Of a DNA stretch of 18,415 nucleotides, positions 1-6,686 are shown one piece after another. The notes beneath the pieces are model-generated. The model had not been told where the DNA came from and made no database searches. It was given only the letters and a program-made list of their open reading frames with translations. Location of the stretch: assembly GCA_964372275.1 (NCBI GenBank), contig CAYJRR010000091.1:1-18415 (forward strand), in the 5' to 3' direction. Numbering within the stretch: the first letter of the stretch is position 1; each line of letters opens with the position of its first letter. Source of the DNA: CAYJRR01 sp964372275 [NCBI: uncultured bacterium] (GTDB lineage Bacteria > CAYJRR01). The position numbers and the translations under genes are program-made.

Positions 1-1
1 G

Positions 2-180
2 GAGGAGAGCTTCGATGCGTCCACGTTCGCGAAGAACAAGGAGCGCTTGCGTCGCCACGACGTCACGCAACAGCAGGCGCATCGCCGTCGCTCCCGGGGG
101 GCGCCCGAATCGGACTGTGGGCCTGCTTCGTCGGGGCGGCCTACAACCTGCTCCGCATCGCCTTGCCGGGTCCGCGAGGT
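2..180 (+). pseudogene. IS5/IS1182-like transposase remnant (deleted, frameshifted)
   Basis: Two transposase-like pieces lie in different frames. Frame 2 (from base 2) reads EESFDASTFAKNKERLRRHDV, resembling the N-terminal segment of IS5/IS1182-group transposases, where a DxxxFxKNRxRLLxxD pattern is common. About 30 bases later, frame 1 (roughly 103-160) reads ARIGLWACFVGAAYNLLRIA, matching the usual C-terminal tail of these proteins (W-hydrophobic-AAYNLLR). The catalytic DDE core that should separate them is missing, so this looks like an internally deleted relic. The upstream end runs off the window. A plus-strand terminator follows at 204-223. The family assignment rests on remembered motifs, not an alignment. 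Confidence 0.55.
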
Positions 181-203
181 TTTCGGAGCCGGCCACTCTT
201 CAC

Positions 204-223
204 CGCCCCTGCCGGGGCGTTTT
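204..223 (+). terminator. Rho-independent terminator downstream of transposase remnant
   Basis: A perfect 6-bp GC stem (CGCCCC at 204-209, GGGGCG at 214-219) closes a TGCC tetraloop and is followed directly by TTTT at 220-223. The T-run lies on the plus-strand side, so it would end transcription of the transposase remnant. On the minus strand the run precedes the stem, so this is not a good terminator for the phosphodiesterase gene ending at 247. Confidence 0.6.
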
Positions 224-246
224 CCCTGGCGTCGATCAGCAGCCTC

Positions 247-1590
247 CTAGGGAAAGTAGGCTCGAAGGAGGCGGAGAAGCAGCTCCGGGTCGTCGGTGAG
301 AATTCCGTCGACCCCGGCCGCCAAGACTTCGCGCAGCTCGAGCTCGTCGTTGATCGTCCAGGCCAGCAGGGTCGTCGGCCCTCCTTCGCGGTTCCGGGAC
401 GCGGCATCGATCCGGGCGCGATCACGCCGCAGCGCTTGGAGGAAGTCGTCATAGACGCCACCGAACCGTATCTGCGAAACGCCCAGGGAGGCGACCCGGC
501 TCCCACTTCGACGCGCGAACTCGACCGAGCTGTCGCGGCGTCGGAATCCGGCGGAAACCTCCACGTCCAGCGCGATCGGAATCCGGTCGCCGAGTGCCGC
601 TTCGAGATTTCGGACCACGTCGGGGTCTCGACTCATGGCGGTGACGCGACCCGCGAGCCCAAACTCCGCGATGACCTCCATGAGCCGCGCGGCGAATCGC
701 CGCTGCACGTCCTGACGATTGCGGGGCAATTTCACGTCGAGGACGATCAGCCTCACCTCGGGTCGGTTCTGGAGGAATGCCGCCGCCTGGTCGAGCGTGG
801 GAATCTGGACGTCGACCGCCCGGTTCCGGAGGAGGCCGGCACGCCTCGATGCGTAGCTGTGACTCGATCGAAACTCTTCGAGCGAGAGTTCGTGCACCGG
901 GCGGCGCGCCGCCGATTCCTCGGACGGAGGCACCGGCTTGAACCCCATCCCGGGCTCGAGTCCGGCCGCGCGCAACCGGGAGGTCGGAATGTCCGGATCG
1001 TCGTCGTGCCAGAGAACGATCTGGCCATCGGCCGTAACCGTCACGTCGAATTCGACTCCGTCGACCCCTTCGCGGATGGCGGCCTCGAGGGCGGGAATCG
1101 TGTTTTCCGGATAGTTTCGAGCCAGGCCGCCGCGATGGGCGATGATCACCGGCCGAATCGACGGAACGGCCTGCGCGACGAGTTCGGCGACGGCGTGCGA
1201 GCCCCCTTGCTCCCGGAGTAACCGATCGAGCGTCTCGCGAAGGAATCCTCCGGCGCGCGCCGTGTCGAAGACACGATGCGCCGCGAGTCGATTCCGCCTC
1301 GTGTCATGCGCGAGGAGCGCTTCGACGGCGGCGGCCGCCGATGAAGCGAGATGGTCGGCGTCCGAATGCCCGTGGACCTGGCGACGGTCTCGAACGTCCA
1401 TCCGTTCGATCGCCCGCCCCAACGCGTCTGCCAGGTCGGGCAGCGCGGGCTCCACCGACGTCGGACAGGGTTCTGCGGCGCTGCGCCACGACCATGCGAT
1501 CGATGCCGCCACGCAGATGGAAAACTGGAGTCCCCTCATTCCGATGGCGGTGTGAAACCGCCGAACCACCCGCGAGGTCGCTCCACCCAT
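247..1590 (-). CDS. Glycerophosphodiester phosphodiesterase family protein with N-terminal extension
   Basis: 447 residues. The C-terminal ~300 residues form a GDPD TIM barrel that hydrolyses glycerophosphodiesters to glycerol-3-phosphate and an alcohol. The signature is clear: IIAHRGG with H152/R153, PENT with E162/N163, GVEFD with E180/D182, H195 in LWHDDD, and K287 in LDVK. The closing GVDGILTDDPELL is typical of the fold. Residues ~18-38 are hydrophobic after an RVVRRF basic stretch, suggesting a signal peptide or anchor and an exported enzyme. Residues ~45-145 form an Ala/Arg-rich, probably helical region that I cannot assign. An AGGGAGGTGA ribosome-binding site sits 7 nt before the ATG. 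The gene lies 7 nt after the Hsp20 stop, so the two are probably cotranscribed. An internal ATG at codon 18 is an alternative start. Confidence 0.92.
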   Translation of the reverse strand: MGGATSRVVRRFHTAIGMRGLQFSICVAASIAWSWRSAAEPCPTSVEPALPDLADALGRAIERMDVRDRRQVHGHSDADHLASSAAAAVEALLAHDTRRNRLAAHRVFDTARAGGFLRETLDRLLREQGGSHAVAELVAQAVPSIRPVIIAHRGGLARNYPENTIPALEAAIREGVDGVEFDVTVTADGQIVLWHDDDPDIPTSRLRAAGLEPGMGFKPVPPSEESAARRPVHELSLEEFRSSHSYASRRAGLLRNRAVDVQIPTLDQAAAFLQNRPEVRLIVLDVKLPRNRQDVQRRFAARLMEVIAEFGLAGRVTAMSRDPDVVRNLEAALGDRIPIALDVEVSAGFRRRDSSVEFARRSGSRVASLGVSQIRFGGVYDDFLQALRRDRARIDAASRNREGGPTTLLAWTINDELELREVLAAGVDGILTDDPELLLRLLRAYFP

Positions 1591-1597
1591 TCGCGGC

Positions 1598-2152
1598 TCA
1601 CCTCCCTGCGCGCGGAACGGTAAGGATCATGACGCCACGGTCGATGGTGACCGAGGCGCGTCCAACGTCCAGGAGTCGGGGGAGTGGGACAGACTTGAAG
1701 AACACGCCGGCGGGACGCTCCGCGCGGCGCAAGCGCGATCCGCCCGGCTCCGGCAAGCCGGCGCGCCATCCTCGGACGACGAGCCGCGCTTCGCCGAACT
1801 CCACCGCGATCTGCTCCGGCGCGACCCCCGGAACGTCGATGAAAACCGTCACCCGGTCGCTTTGCTCGAGAACGTCGACGGCCGGATCGTAGGCCGGCGC
1901 ACCGCGCAAGGCGCTGCGGAGGAAGGGAAGCGATCGCTGGGGATCGGAACCCCACGCGTCGAGGAAGTCCGCGAATGGATCGCCGGACGAAGGAACACTC
2001 GGCTCCGCTGGGTCGTCCGGCTCGGGATCTTTCTTCCGCCACACGGACTCCATCCGGGGCAAGGGCCGTACCCGGAAATTCCTCCGCATCTGCGGGTTCC
2101 GCACCGGACCCGGGTAGGGGATGACCCGACAATCGAGAAAGGCGCGTCGCAT
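1598..2152 (-). CDS. Hsp20/alpha-crystallin-like small heat-shock protein
   Basis: 184 residues as drawn. The region from about residue 88 to the end shows the alpha-crystallin pattern: PAVDVLEQSDRVTVFIDVPG, then GVAPEQIAVEF, LVVRGWR, a VFFKSVPLP segment and a closing strand with GVMILTVPR. Members bind unfolding proteins as ATP-independent oligomeric holdases. The N-terminus is Pro/Asp-rich and variable, as usual for the family. The usual C-terminal IxI/V tail motif is absent, because the protein stops just after the last strand. The start is uncertain: the ATG at 2152 has no good ribosome-binding site, and internal ATGs at 2089 and 2053 (M22, M34) could be used. The gene sits 28 nt after the DUF5658-like gene and 7 nt before the phosphodiesterase. 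Confidence 0.85.
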   Translation of the reverse strand: MRRAFLDCRVIPYPGPVRNPQMRRNFRVRPLPRMESVWRKKDPEPDDPAEPSVPSSGDPFADFLDAWGSDPQRSLPFLRSALRGAPAYDPAVDVLEQSDRVTVFIDVPGVAPEQIAVEFGEARLVVRGWRAGLPEPGGSRLRRAERPAGVFFKSVPLPRLLDVGRASVTIDRGVMILTVPRAGR

Positions 2153-2180
2153 CGTGATCCGCGCCGCCTTGCTTCGTGGC

Positions 2181-2579
2181 CTACGGCCCGGACACGGGGG
2201 CGAAGGCGCGCAAGAGACCCACGTTCATCGCCCGCAGGTGGTGCAGCAGGACCCAGTAGTAGGCGAGGAAGAAGAGGAACAGTCCGATCACCGCCAATGG
2301 ATGGCGGCGGTTCGTCCAGAGAAGCCACGTTCCCCCGGAGACCAGGGCCAGCTTCCCCACGACGAACGGAAGCGGGCCGAGTCGGAGCAGCGTCTCCATC
2401 AAGGGGTTCGCTTCGGTGGCGCGCCCGGAGAGGACCCAGACCAGCGTCAGGACGGCGTCGATCCCGTTGATGACCACGGTGGCGAGCACGATGCCGTGCA
2501 GCCAGCGGAAATGCTGTTCGGTCCCGATCTCGATGTCAGCCTCTCGCCGCCGGACGGAGGTCCTCGGATACCAGCGCAA
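2181..2579 (-). CDS. DUF5658-like small integral membrane protein
   Basis: 132 residues from a TTG start. Three hydrophobic segments are visible: ~26-50 (LHGIVLATVVINGIDAVLTL), ~67-90 (PLPFVVGKLALVSGGTWLLW) and ~95-113 (LAVIGLFLFFLAYYWVLLHH). The N-D-x-x-L-T and EANPLM motifs after helix 1, then a Lys in helix 2, match the pattern I associate with DUF5658; its function is unknown. The start overlaps the end of the glycogen debranching gene by 44 nt. No ATG or GTG exists in frame before helix 1, so TTG at 2579 (upstream GGAG and GCGAG stretches) is the best available choice. Cotranscription with its neighbours is likely. Confidence 0.75.
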   Translation of the reverse strand: MRWYPRTSVRRREADIEIGTEQHFRWLHGIVLATVVINGIDAVLTLVWVLSGRATEANPLMETLLRLGPLPFVVGKLALVSGGTWLLWTNRRHPLAVIGLFLFFLAYYWVLLHHLRAMNVGLLRAFAPVSGP

Positions 2580-4515
2580 TCAGCTCGCCGACGCTCCAGG
2601 CCTGTGCCACGCATCCGCGCGCCGTGTGCGGCGGATCGCCATCGAAGATCTCCGAGACGTGACCCAAGCCGGCCTCCTGCACGTGGGCGAGGAGCGGGCG
2701 CACCATCGACTGTGCCTCGGCCACGCGCGCCGGGTGCCGGTCGTGAACGCGCAGGTAGGCGCGGACGAACGCGCCCAATAGCCAAGGCCACACCGTCCCC
2801 TGGTGATAGGCGGCGTCGCGCGCCTTGCGATCGCCGGCATAGGTTCCCCGGTAGGCCGGGTCTTTCGGCGAGAGCGTGCGCAGCCCGAAGGGGGTCAACA
2901 GCTCCCGCTGCACCACGTCGACGACCGCGCGCGCGCGGGGACCTGCGATCGCAGGGTGCGGCAGCGAGACGGCCAGGATCTGGTTGGGACGGATCGACGC
3001 GTCGTCGCCGTCGGTACCGTCGACCACGTCGAACAGGCATCCGGCCTTTTCGTTCCAGAATCGCCGCTCGAACGACTCGCGGGCGACGCGCGCCAGCTCG
3101 GCGTACTCGCGCGCCTCCCGCGTTCGTCCCAGGTGCAGCGACAGCTCGGCGGTCGTCTCCAGGGTCTCGATCCACAGCGCATTGACCTCGACCGGCTTCC
3201 CGCGGCGCGGGGTGACCACCCAGTCGTCGACCTTGGCGTCCATCCAGGTGAGCGGGACCCCGTCCTCGCCTCCTCGCAGGAGTCCGTCCTCGTCGACGCC
3301 GATCCCGAACCTCGTCCCGGCGCGGTGCTGCTTCACGATCTCCACCAGCGCCGGCAGGAAGAAGCTCTCGGCGCTCCGTGCGTCGCGGGTGCGCGCGATA
3401 TAGCGGCCGATGGCGTAGGCGAACCACAGGGTGCCGTCGATGTTGTTGTACTCGGGGACCTCCCCGGAGTCGGGGAACCGGTTCGGGATCATCCCCTTGT
3501 CGAGGTGCTTGCCGAAGGCGATCAGGATGTCCCGCGCCTCCTCGAGACGCCCGGTCGCCAGGCACAAGCCGGGGAGGGCGATCATCGTGTCCCGTCCCCA
3601 GTCGGTGAACCAGGGATAGCCGGCGAGGATCGTCGGCGAGCCGTCCCCCCGCCGCACGATGTAGGCGTCGGCGGCGAGCGCGAGCGGTTCGGTCAGGTCG
3701 GGGGCGGCCTGCCACGAGACGGCGACGGTGGCGGCGCGGCGCGCCCTCTCGGAGGCCTCCAACCGATTCGCTTCGATCTTGAGCTGGCCGGAGGTCGACG
3801 CGATCAGGAGCGCCGGCGATCGCGGACTCAGGTTGTAGCGGACTTCGAAGGGGCTGAAGAGGTCCTCCAGGTGGTCGAGCCCGCGCTCCTCCTCCCGGAT
3901 CTGCCGGTTCGACTGCCACCAGCTCCCGCGGACCGAAATCTCCTTCGCCTGGTGGTGGAAGTGGAGCTCGGGGAGGTCGGGGTAGGGCTTGATCGACGCG
4001 ATCCCGGGGACGATCCGCACCGTCGGGTCGATCTTGTCGTTCCGTTTGGAGAGCTCGTGGTAGTCGCGGAAGGCGAGGAAGGGACGGAGCCGTAGCGAGC
4101 AGAACGAACCCCGGAGAAGCGAGTAGCGGATGACGACCGTGTCCTCTCCGCGCACCAGGAAGACGGCCTTCTCGATGCGGCGCTCGCCGACGTCCCAGAC
4201 GAAGGTGGGGATCGGATCGAGGCGGAAGGAGATCTGCAGCTTGTGCCCCTCGGGGTGGACGGCGTCCTGGTAGTGGTTGCAGCCGAGCTCGGCCTTGGCG
4301 TTCCCGAACTCGACCACCTCCTCGACGCGCGAGAGCAGGACGTGGCGGCGCACGGGGGGCTCCAGCGCGGCGACGAGAAGACCGTGGTAGCGCCGGGTGT
4401 TCGCGCCGACCACCGTCGAGGAGGCGTAGCTTCCCCGCCCGTTGGTCTCGATCCATTCCAGGGACGACGCGTGGGCGAGGTCCTGGAAGGTGGACTCCTC
4501 GACCTGGATCTTCAT
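2536..4515 (-). CDS. Glycogen debranching enzyme (amylo-alpha-1,6-glucosidase family, archaeal/bacterial type)
   Basis: 659 residues. It likely releases glucose from alpha-1,6 branch stubs of glycogen or a related alpha-glucan. The N-terminal domain begins with LEWIETNGRGSYASS and NTRRYHGLLVAA, the hallmark of the GDE N-terminal domain. The (alpha/alpha)6 catalytic part follows, with WFTDWGRDT at 302-310, NNIDGTLWF, GVPLTWMDAK (D426), VEVNALWIETL and YHQGTVWPWLLG from 570. Length suits a single-activity enzyme without the 4-alpha-glucanotransferase half of eukaryotic proteins. The start is the ATG at 4515, which overlaps the TGA of the flavoprotein gene as ATGA. The frame stays open for 396 nt further upstream, but that part lies inside the flavoprotein gene and is a shadow. 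Confidence 0.93.
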   Translation of the reverse strand: MKIQVEESTFQDLAHASSLEWIETNGRGSYASSTVVGANTRRYHGLLVAALEPPVRRHVLLSRVEEVVEFGNAKAELGCNHYQDAVHPEGHKLQISFRLDPIPTFVWDVGERRIEKAVFLVRGEDTVVIRYSLLRGSFCSLRLRPFLAFRDYHELSKRNDKIDPTVRIVPGIASIKPYPDLPELHFHHQAKEISVRGSWWQSNRQIREEERGLDHLEDLFSPFEVRYNLSPRSPALLIASTSGQLKIEANRLEASERARRAATVAVSWQAAPDLTEPLALAADAYIVRRGDGSPTILAGYPWFTDWGRDTMIALPGLCLATGRLEEARDILIAFGKHLDKGMIPNRFPDSGEVPEYNNIDGTLWFAYAIGRYIARTRDARSAESFFLPALVEIVKQHRAGTRFGIGVDEDGLLRGGEDGVPLTWMDAKVDDWVVTPRRGKPVEVNALWIETLETTAELSLHLGRTREAREYAELARVARESFERRFWNEKAGCLFDVVDGTDGDDASIRPNQILAVSLPHPAIAGPRARAVVDVVQRELLTPFGLRTLSPKDPAYRGTYAGDRKARDAAYHQGTVWPWLLGAFVRAYLRVHDRHPARVAEAQSMVRPLLAHVQEAGLGHVSEIFDGDPPHTARGCVAQAWSVGELIALVSEDLRPAARG

Positions 4516-6077
4516 CGCCGCCAGCGCATCACGGTGGAGGTGATCGCCTTGGCGCGCGGCGTCAGCTTGGTGCGGTTGAACAGATCCCCCGTCTTCCGCA
4601 CCGCCTCGGCCTGCGTCGGGTAGGGATGGATCACGCGCGAGAGCGACCCCAGCCCGAGCCCGCCCGCCATCGCGACCGTGACCTCGTTGATCATCTCGCC
4701 GGCGTGGCGAGCGACGATCGTCGCCCCCAGGATCCTGTCGGTCTTGGCTTCGACGATCATCCGGACGAAGCCGTCCTCCTCGCCGTCGAGGATGGCGCGG
4801 TCGACGTCGTGGAGCGGCTGGGTGAAGACCCGCGACGCGATCCCCCGCTTGCGGCACTCGGCTTCGTAGAGGCCGACGTGCGCCACCTCCGGATCGGTGT
4901 AGGTGCACCACGGGATGCGAAGCGTGCTCGCCCGCTTCTTCAGCGGCGGGGCGAATCCGAACAGCGCGTTCTGGATCACCGTGCGCGCCAGGAAGTCGGC
5001 GGCGTGGGTGAACTTGTACTGCGAGGCCACGTCTCCGGCAGCGAAGATGGCGGCGTTGGTGGTCTGGAGATAGTCGTCGACCACCACCCCCGAGCGCGGG
5101 TCGTAGCGGACGCCGGCCTCCGGAAGACCCATCCCTTCGACGTTGGGCGCGCGCCCGACGCCGACCAGGATCGCGTCGCAGAAGAGCTCCACTTTGCGGC
5201 CCCCCTGCTCGATCGTCACCACCTTGTCGGCGACGCGGACCTCGACCTTCACAACCTTCATCTGGGTGTGGATCTTGACCCCGTCCTTGATCATCGCCCG
5301 CTGGACGATCTCGGCGGCATCGCGATCCTCGCGGGACATGATGTGGTCCGACGGCTCCAGGAGGTCGACCTTGGACCCGAACCGCGCGAACGCCTGCGAC
5401 AGCTCGCAGCCGATCGGACCGGCTCCGATCACCACCAGCCGCTTCGGAAGCTCGGTCAGGTTGAAGACCGTCTCGTTGGTGAGGAAGCCGGTCTCCTTGA
5501 GCCCCGGGATCGGGGGGACCGCGGCGCGCGCGCCGGTGGCGATGCAGGCGCGCGAGAACTCGAGCGTCCGACCGCCGACGTCGACCGTGTTCGGGCCGGT
5601 GAACCGCGCGTCCCCCAGGTAGACGTCGATCCCCAGCGACTTGTAGCGAGGCGCGCCGTCGACGTGGCTGATGCGGGCGCGCAACCGCCGCATCCGCTCC
5701 ATGATCGCCGGGAAGTCGACCTCGAAGCCGGGCACCTTCACCCCGAACTCCGCCGCGTCTCGCACGTCGGCCACGGCGCGCGCCGCGCGGATCAGCCCCT
5801 TCGACGGGACGCAGCCGACGTTGAGGCAGTCGCCCCCCATCAGGTGCCGCTCGATCAACGCTACCTTCGCCCCGAGGCTCGCCGCGCCGTTGGCCGTCAC
5901 CAGCCCCGCCGTCCCGGCGCCGATCACCACCAGGTTGTAGCGTCCCGACGGCGTCGGATTGACCCAGCTCGACGGATGGACGTTGTCGAGGAGCGCGCGG
6001 TTGTGGGGGTCGAGGGGATGGACGCCGAGATCGTGCGCCGGAGCCGGCGCCGGCGCGGGGGTCGGGTTCGCGGACAT
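4512..6077 (-). CDS. MerA-like FAD-dependent pyridine nucleotide-disulfide oxidoreductase
   Basis: 521 residues. It is a class I flavin disulfide reductase: FAD-binding GAGTAG (53-58), redox-active pair C84/C89 in GGDCLNVGC, NAD(P)-binding VVIGAGPIGCE, an AAGDVAS FAD motif, and a C-terminal dimerisation domain. Where lipoamide dehydrogenase and glutathione reductase have the catalytic HPTxxE, this protein has YPTQAE (Y486), as in mercuric reductase. However, it lacks MerA's N-terminal heavy-metal domain and the C-terminal vicinal Cys pair, ending ITSTVMRWRR instead. I infer a relative of MerA with another disulfide or electron acceptor. An Ala/Pro-rich leader (residues 3-14) precedes a HPLDPHNRALLDNVHPSSW segment common in such proteins. 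The TGA overlaps the debranching enzyme ATG, so translation is probably coupled. Confidence 0.9.
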   Translation of the reverse strand: MSANPTPAPAPAPAHDLGVHPLDPHNRALLDNVHPSSWVNPTPSGRYNLVVIGAGTAGLVTANGAASLGAKVALIERHLMGGDCLNVGCVPSKGLIRAARAVADVRDAAEFGVKVPGFEVDFPAIMERMRRLRARISHVDGAPRYKSLGIDVYLGDARFTGPNTVDVGGRTLEFSRACIATGARAAVPPIPGLKETGFLTNETVFNLTELPKRLVVIGAGPIGCELSQAFARFGSKVDLLEPSDHIMSREDRDAAEIVQRAMIKDGVKIHTQMKVVKVEVRVADKVVTIEQGGRKVELFCDAILVGVGRAPNVEGMGLPEAGVRYDPRSGVVVDDYLQTTNAAIFAAGDVASQYKFTHAADFLARTVIQNALFGFAPPLKKRASTLRIPWCTYTDPEVAHVGLYEAECRKRGIASRVFTQPLHDVDRAILDGEEDGFVRMIVEAKTDRILGATIVARHAGEMINEVTVAMAGGLGLGSLSRVIHPYPTQAEAVRKTGDLFNRTKLTPRAKAITSTVMRWRR

Positions 6078-6084
6078 GCGCGGA

Positions 6085-6090
6085 AGTATA
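6085..6090 (-). promoter_or_regulatory. Possible -10 element (TATACT), possibly leaderless start
   Basis: On the minus strand TATACT (5 of 6 matches to TATAAT) lies 7 nt before the ATG of the flavoprotein gene. No Shine-Dalgarno sequence lies near that ATG. If TATACT works as a -10 box, transcription would begin at or within a base or two of the ATG, giving a leaderless mRNA. No convincing -35 hexamer is visible 16-18 nt upstream. Confidence 0.25.
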
Positions 6091-6108
6091 CCGCCACGCC
6101 CGGACGGC

Positions 6109-6570
6109 TTACGTTCCAGGGGCTGCGGCGTGCCGGTCGACGGCGCCGACTCCGGATCGGCGCGCCTTCCGGTAGCAGCCGAGGAAGAAGAGTCCCAGGA
6201 GAAGGTTCCCCGGCGACATCAGGACGAGGCTGCCGCGGGCGAAGGCGGTGACGTCCCGCGCGACGTAGAGATAGGTCCAGTCGGTGAAGACGTCGCTGAG
6301 CCGGACTCCAGCGACGACCGCGAGCCAATGCGGTTGCCGCTTCCACCGGAGCCGTGCGACGGCCTGGACGAGCGCGAACGCCGCCCAATTGGCGCCGCAG
6401 CGTCGAAGGAACCCCTGGGGGTCGTCGTAGGGGACGCCGTGGAACGCCTCGAACCACAACGACGGAAAGGCAACGGCCCACACGGTGAGCGCCACGTCGA
6501 AGACGACCAGCGCGCCCAGGACCGCGTCGATCCACCGGCCCGGCCGATCCGACGATCGACGTTCCACCAT
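6109..6570 (-). CDS. Conserved-looking four-helix membrane protein of unknown function
   Basis: 153 residues from the ATG at 6570. Four hydrophobic segments: WIDAVLGALVVFDVALTVWA (~13-32), WAAFALVQAVARL (~61-73), WLAVVAGVRLSDVFTDWTYL (~82-101) and SLVLMSPGNLLLGLFFLGCY (~114-133). Polar motifs FHGVPYDDPQG between helices 1 and 2 and VRLSDVFTDWTY in helix 3 look conserved and could be functional. I do not recognise a named family. The frame extends open far upstream, but that stretch is antiparallel or out of frame to the HNH gene and is not coding. No strong ribosome-binding site precedes the ATG. It ends 31 nt before the flavoprotein start. Confidence 0.7.
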   Translation of the reverse strand: MVERRSSDRPGRWIDAVLGALVVFDVALTVWAVAFPSLWFEAFHGVPYDDPQGFLRRCGANWAAFALVQAVARLRWKRQPHWLAVVAGVRLSDVFTDWTYLYVARDVTAFARGSLVLMSPGNLLLGLFFLGCYRKARRSGVGAVDRHAAAPGT

Positions 6571-6686
6571 GGGCGGAGAATGCCATAGGTCCGGTTTCGC
6601 CGAGCGAGCTCGGGGCCAGATACCGGAGAGAAGCTTGCCTTCGTGCGATCCCGTTCCAGGAGCTTCGGGCGTCGGAAGCGCGCGTC

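Noticed and set aside
163-1221. 352-codon plus-strand frame opposite the phosphodiesterase
   Set aside because: Antisense shadow. Only the portion before about base 160 in this frame resembles anything, namely the transposase tail.
2447-4456. 669-codon open frame overlapping the debranching enzyme in another frame
   Set aside because: Same-strand shadow frame; its translation is Arg/Pro/Ala-rich with no motif, while the debranching enzyme frame has full family signatures.
4516-4911. Upstream extension of the debranching enzyme frame
   Set aside because: Lies wholly inside the flavoprotein gene with no protein-like sequence; the ATG at 4515 starts right before the conserved domain.
4512-6077. 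Mercury-resistance function for the flavoprotein
   Set aside because: No metal-binding N-terminal domain, no C-terminal Cys pair and no mer genes nearby; only the active-site Tyr is MerA-like.
4626-6251. 541-codon plus-strand frame opposite the flavoprotein gene
   Set aside because: Antisense shadow of a well-supported gene, with no recognisable domain.
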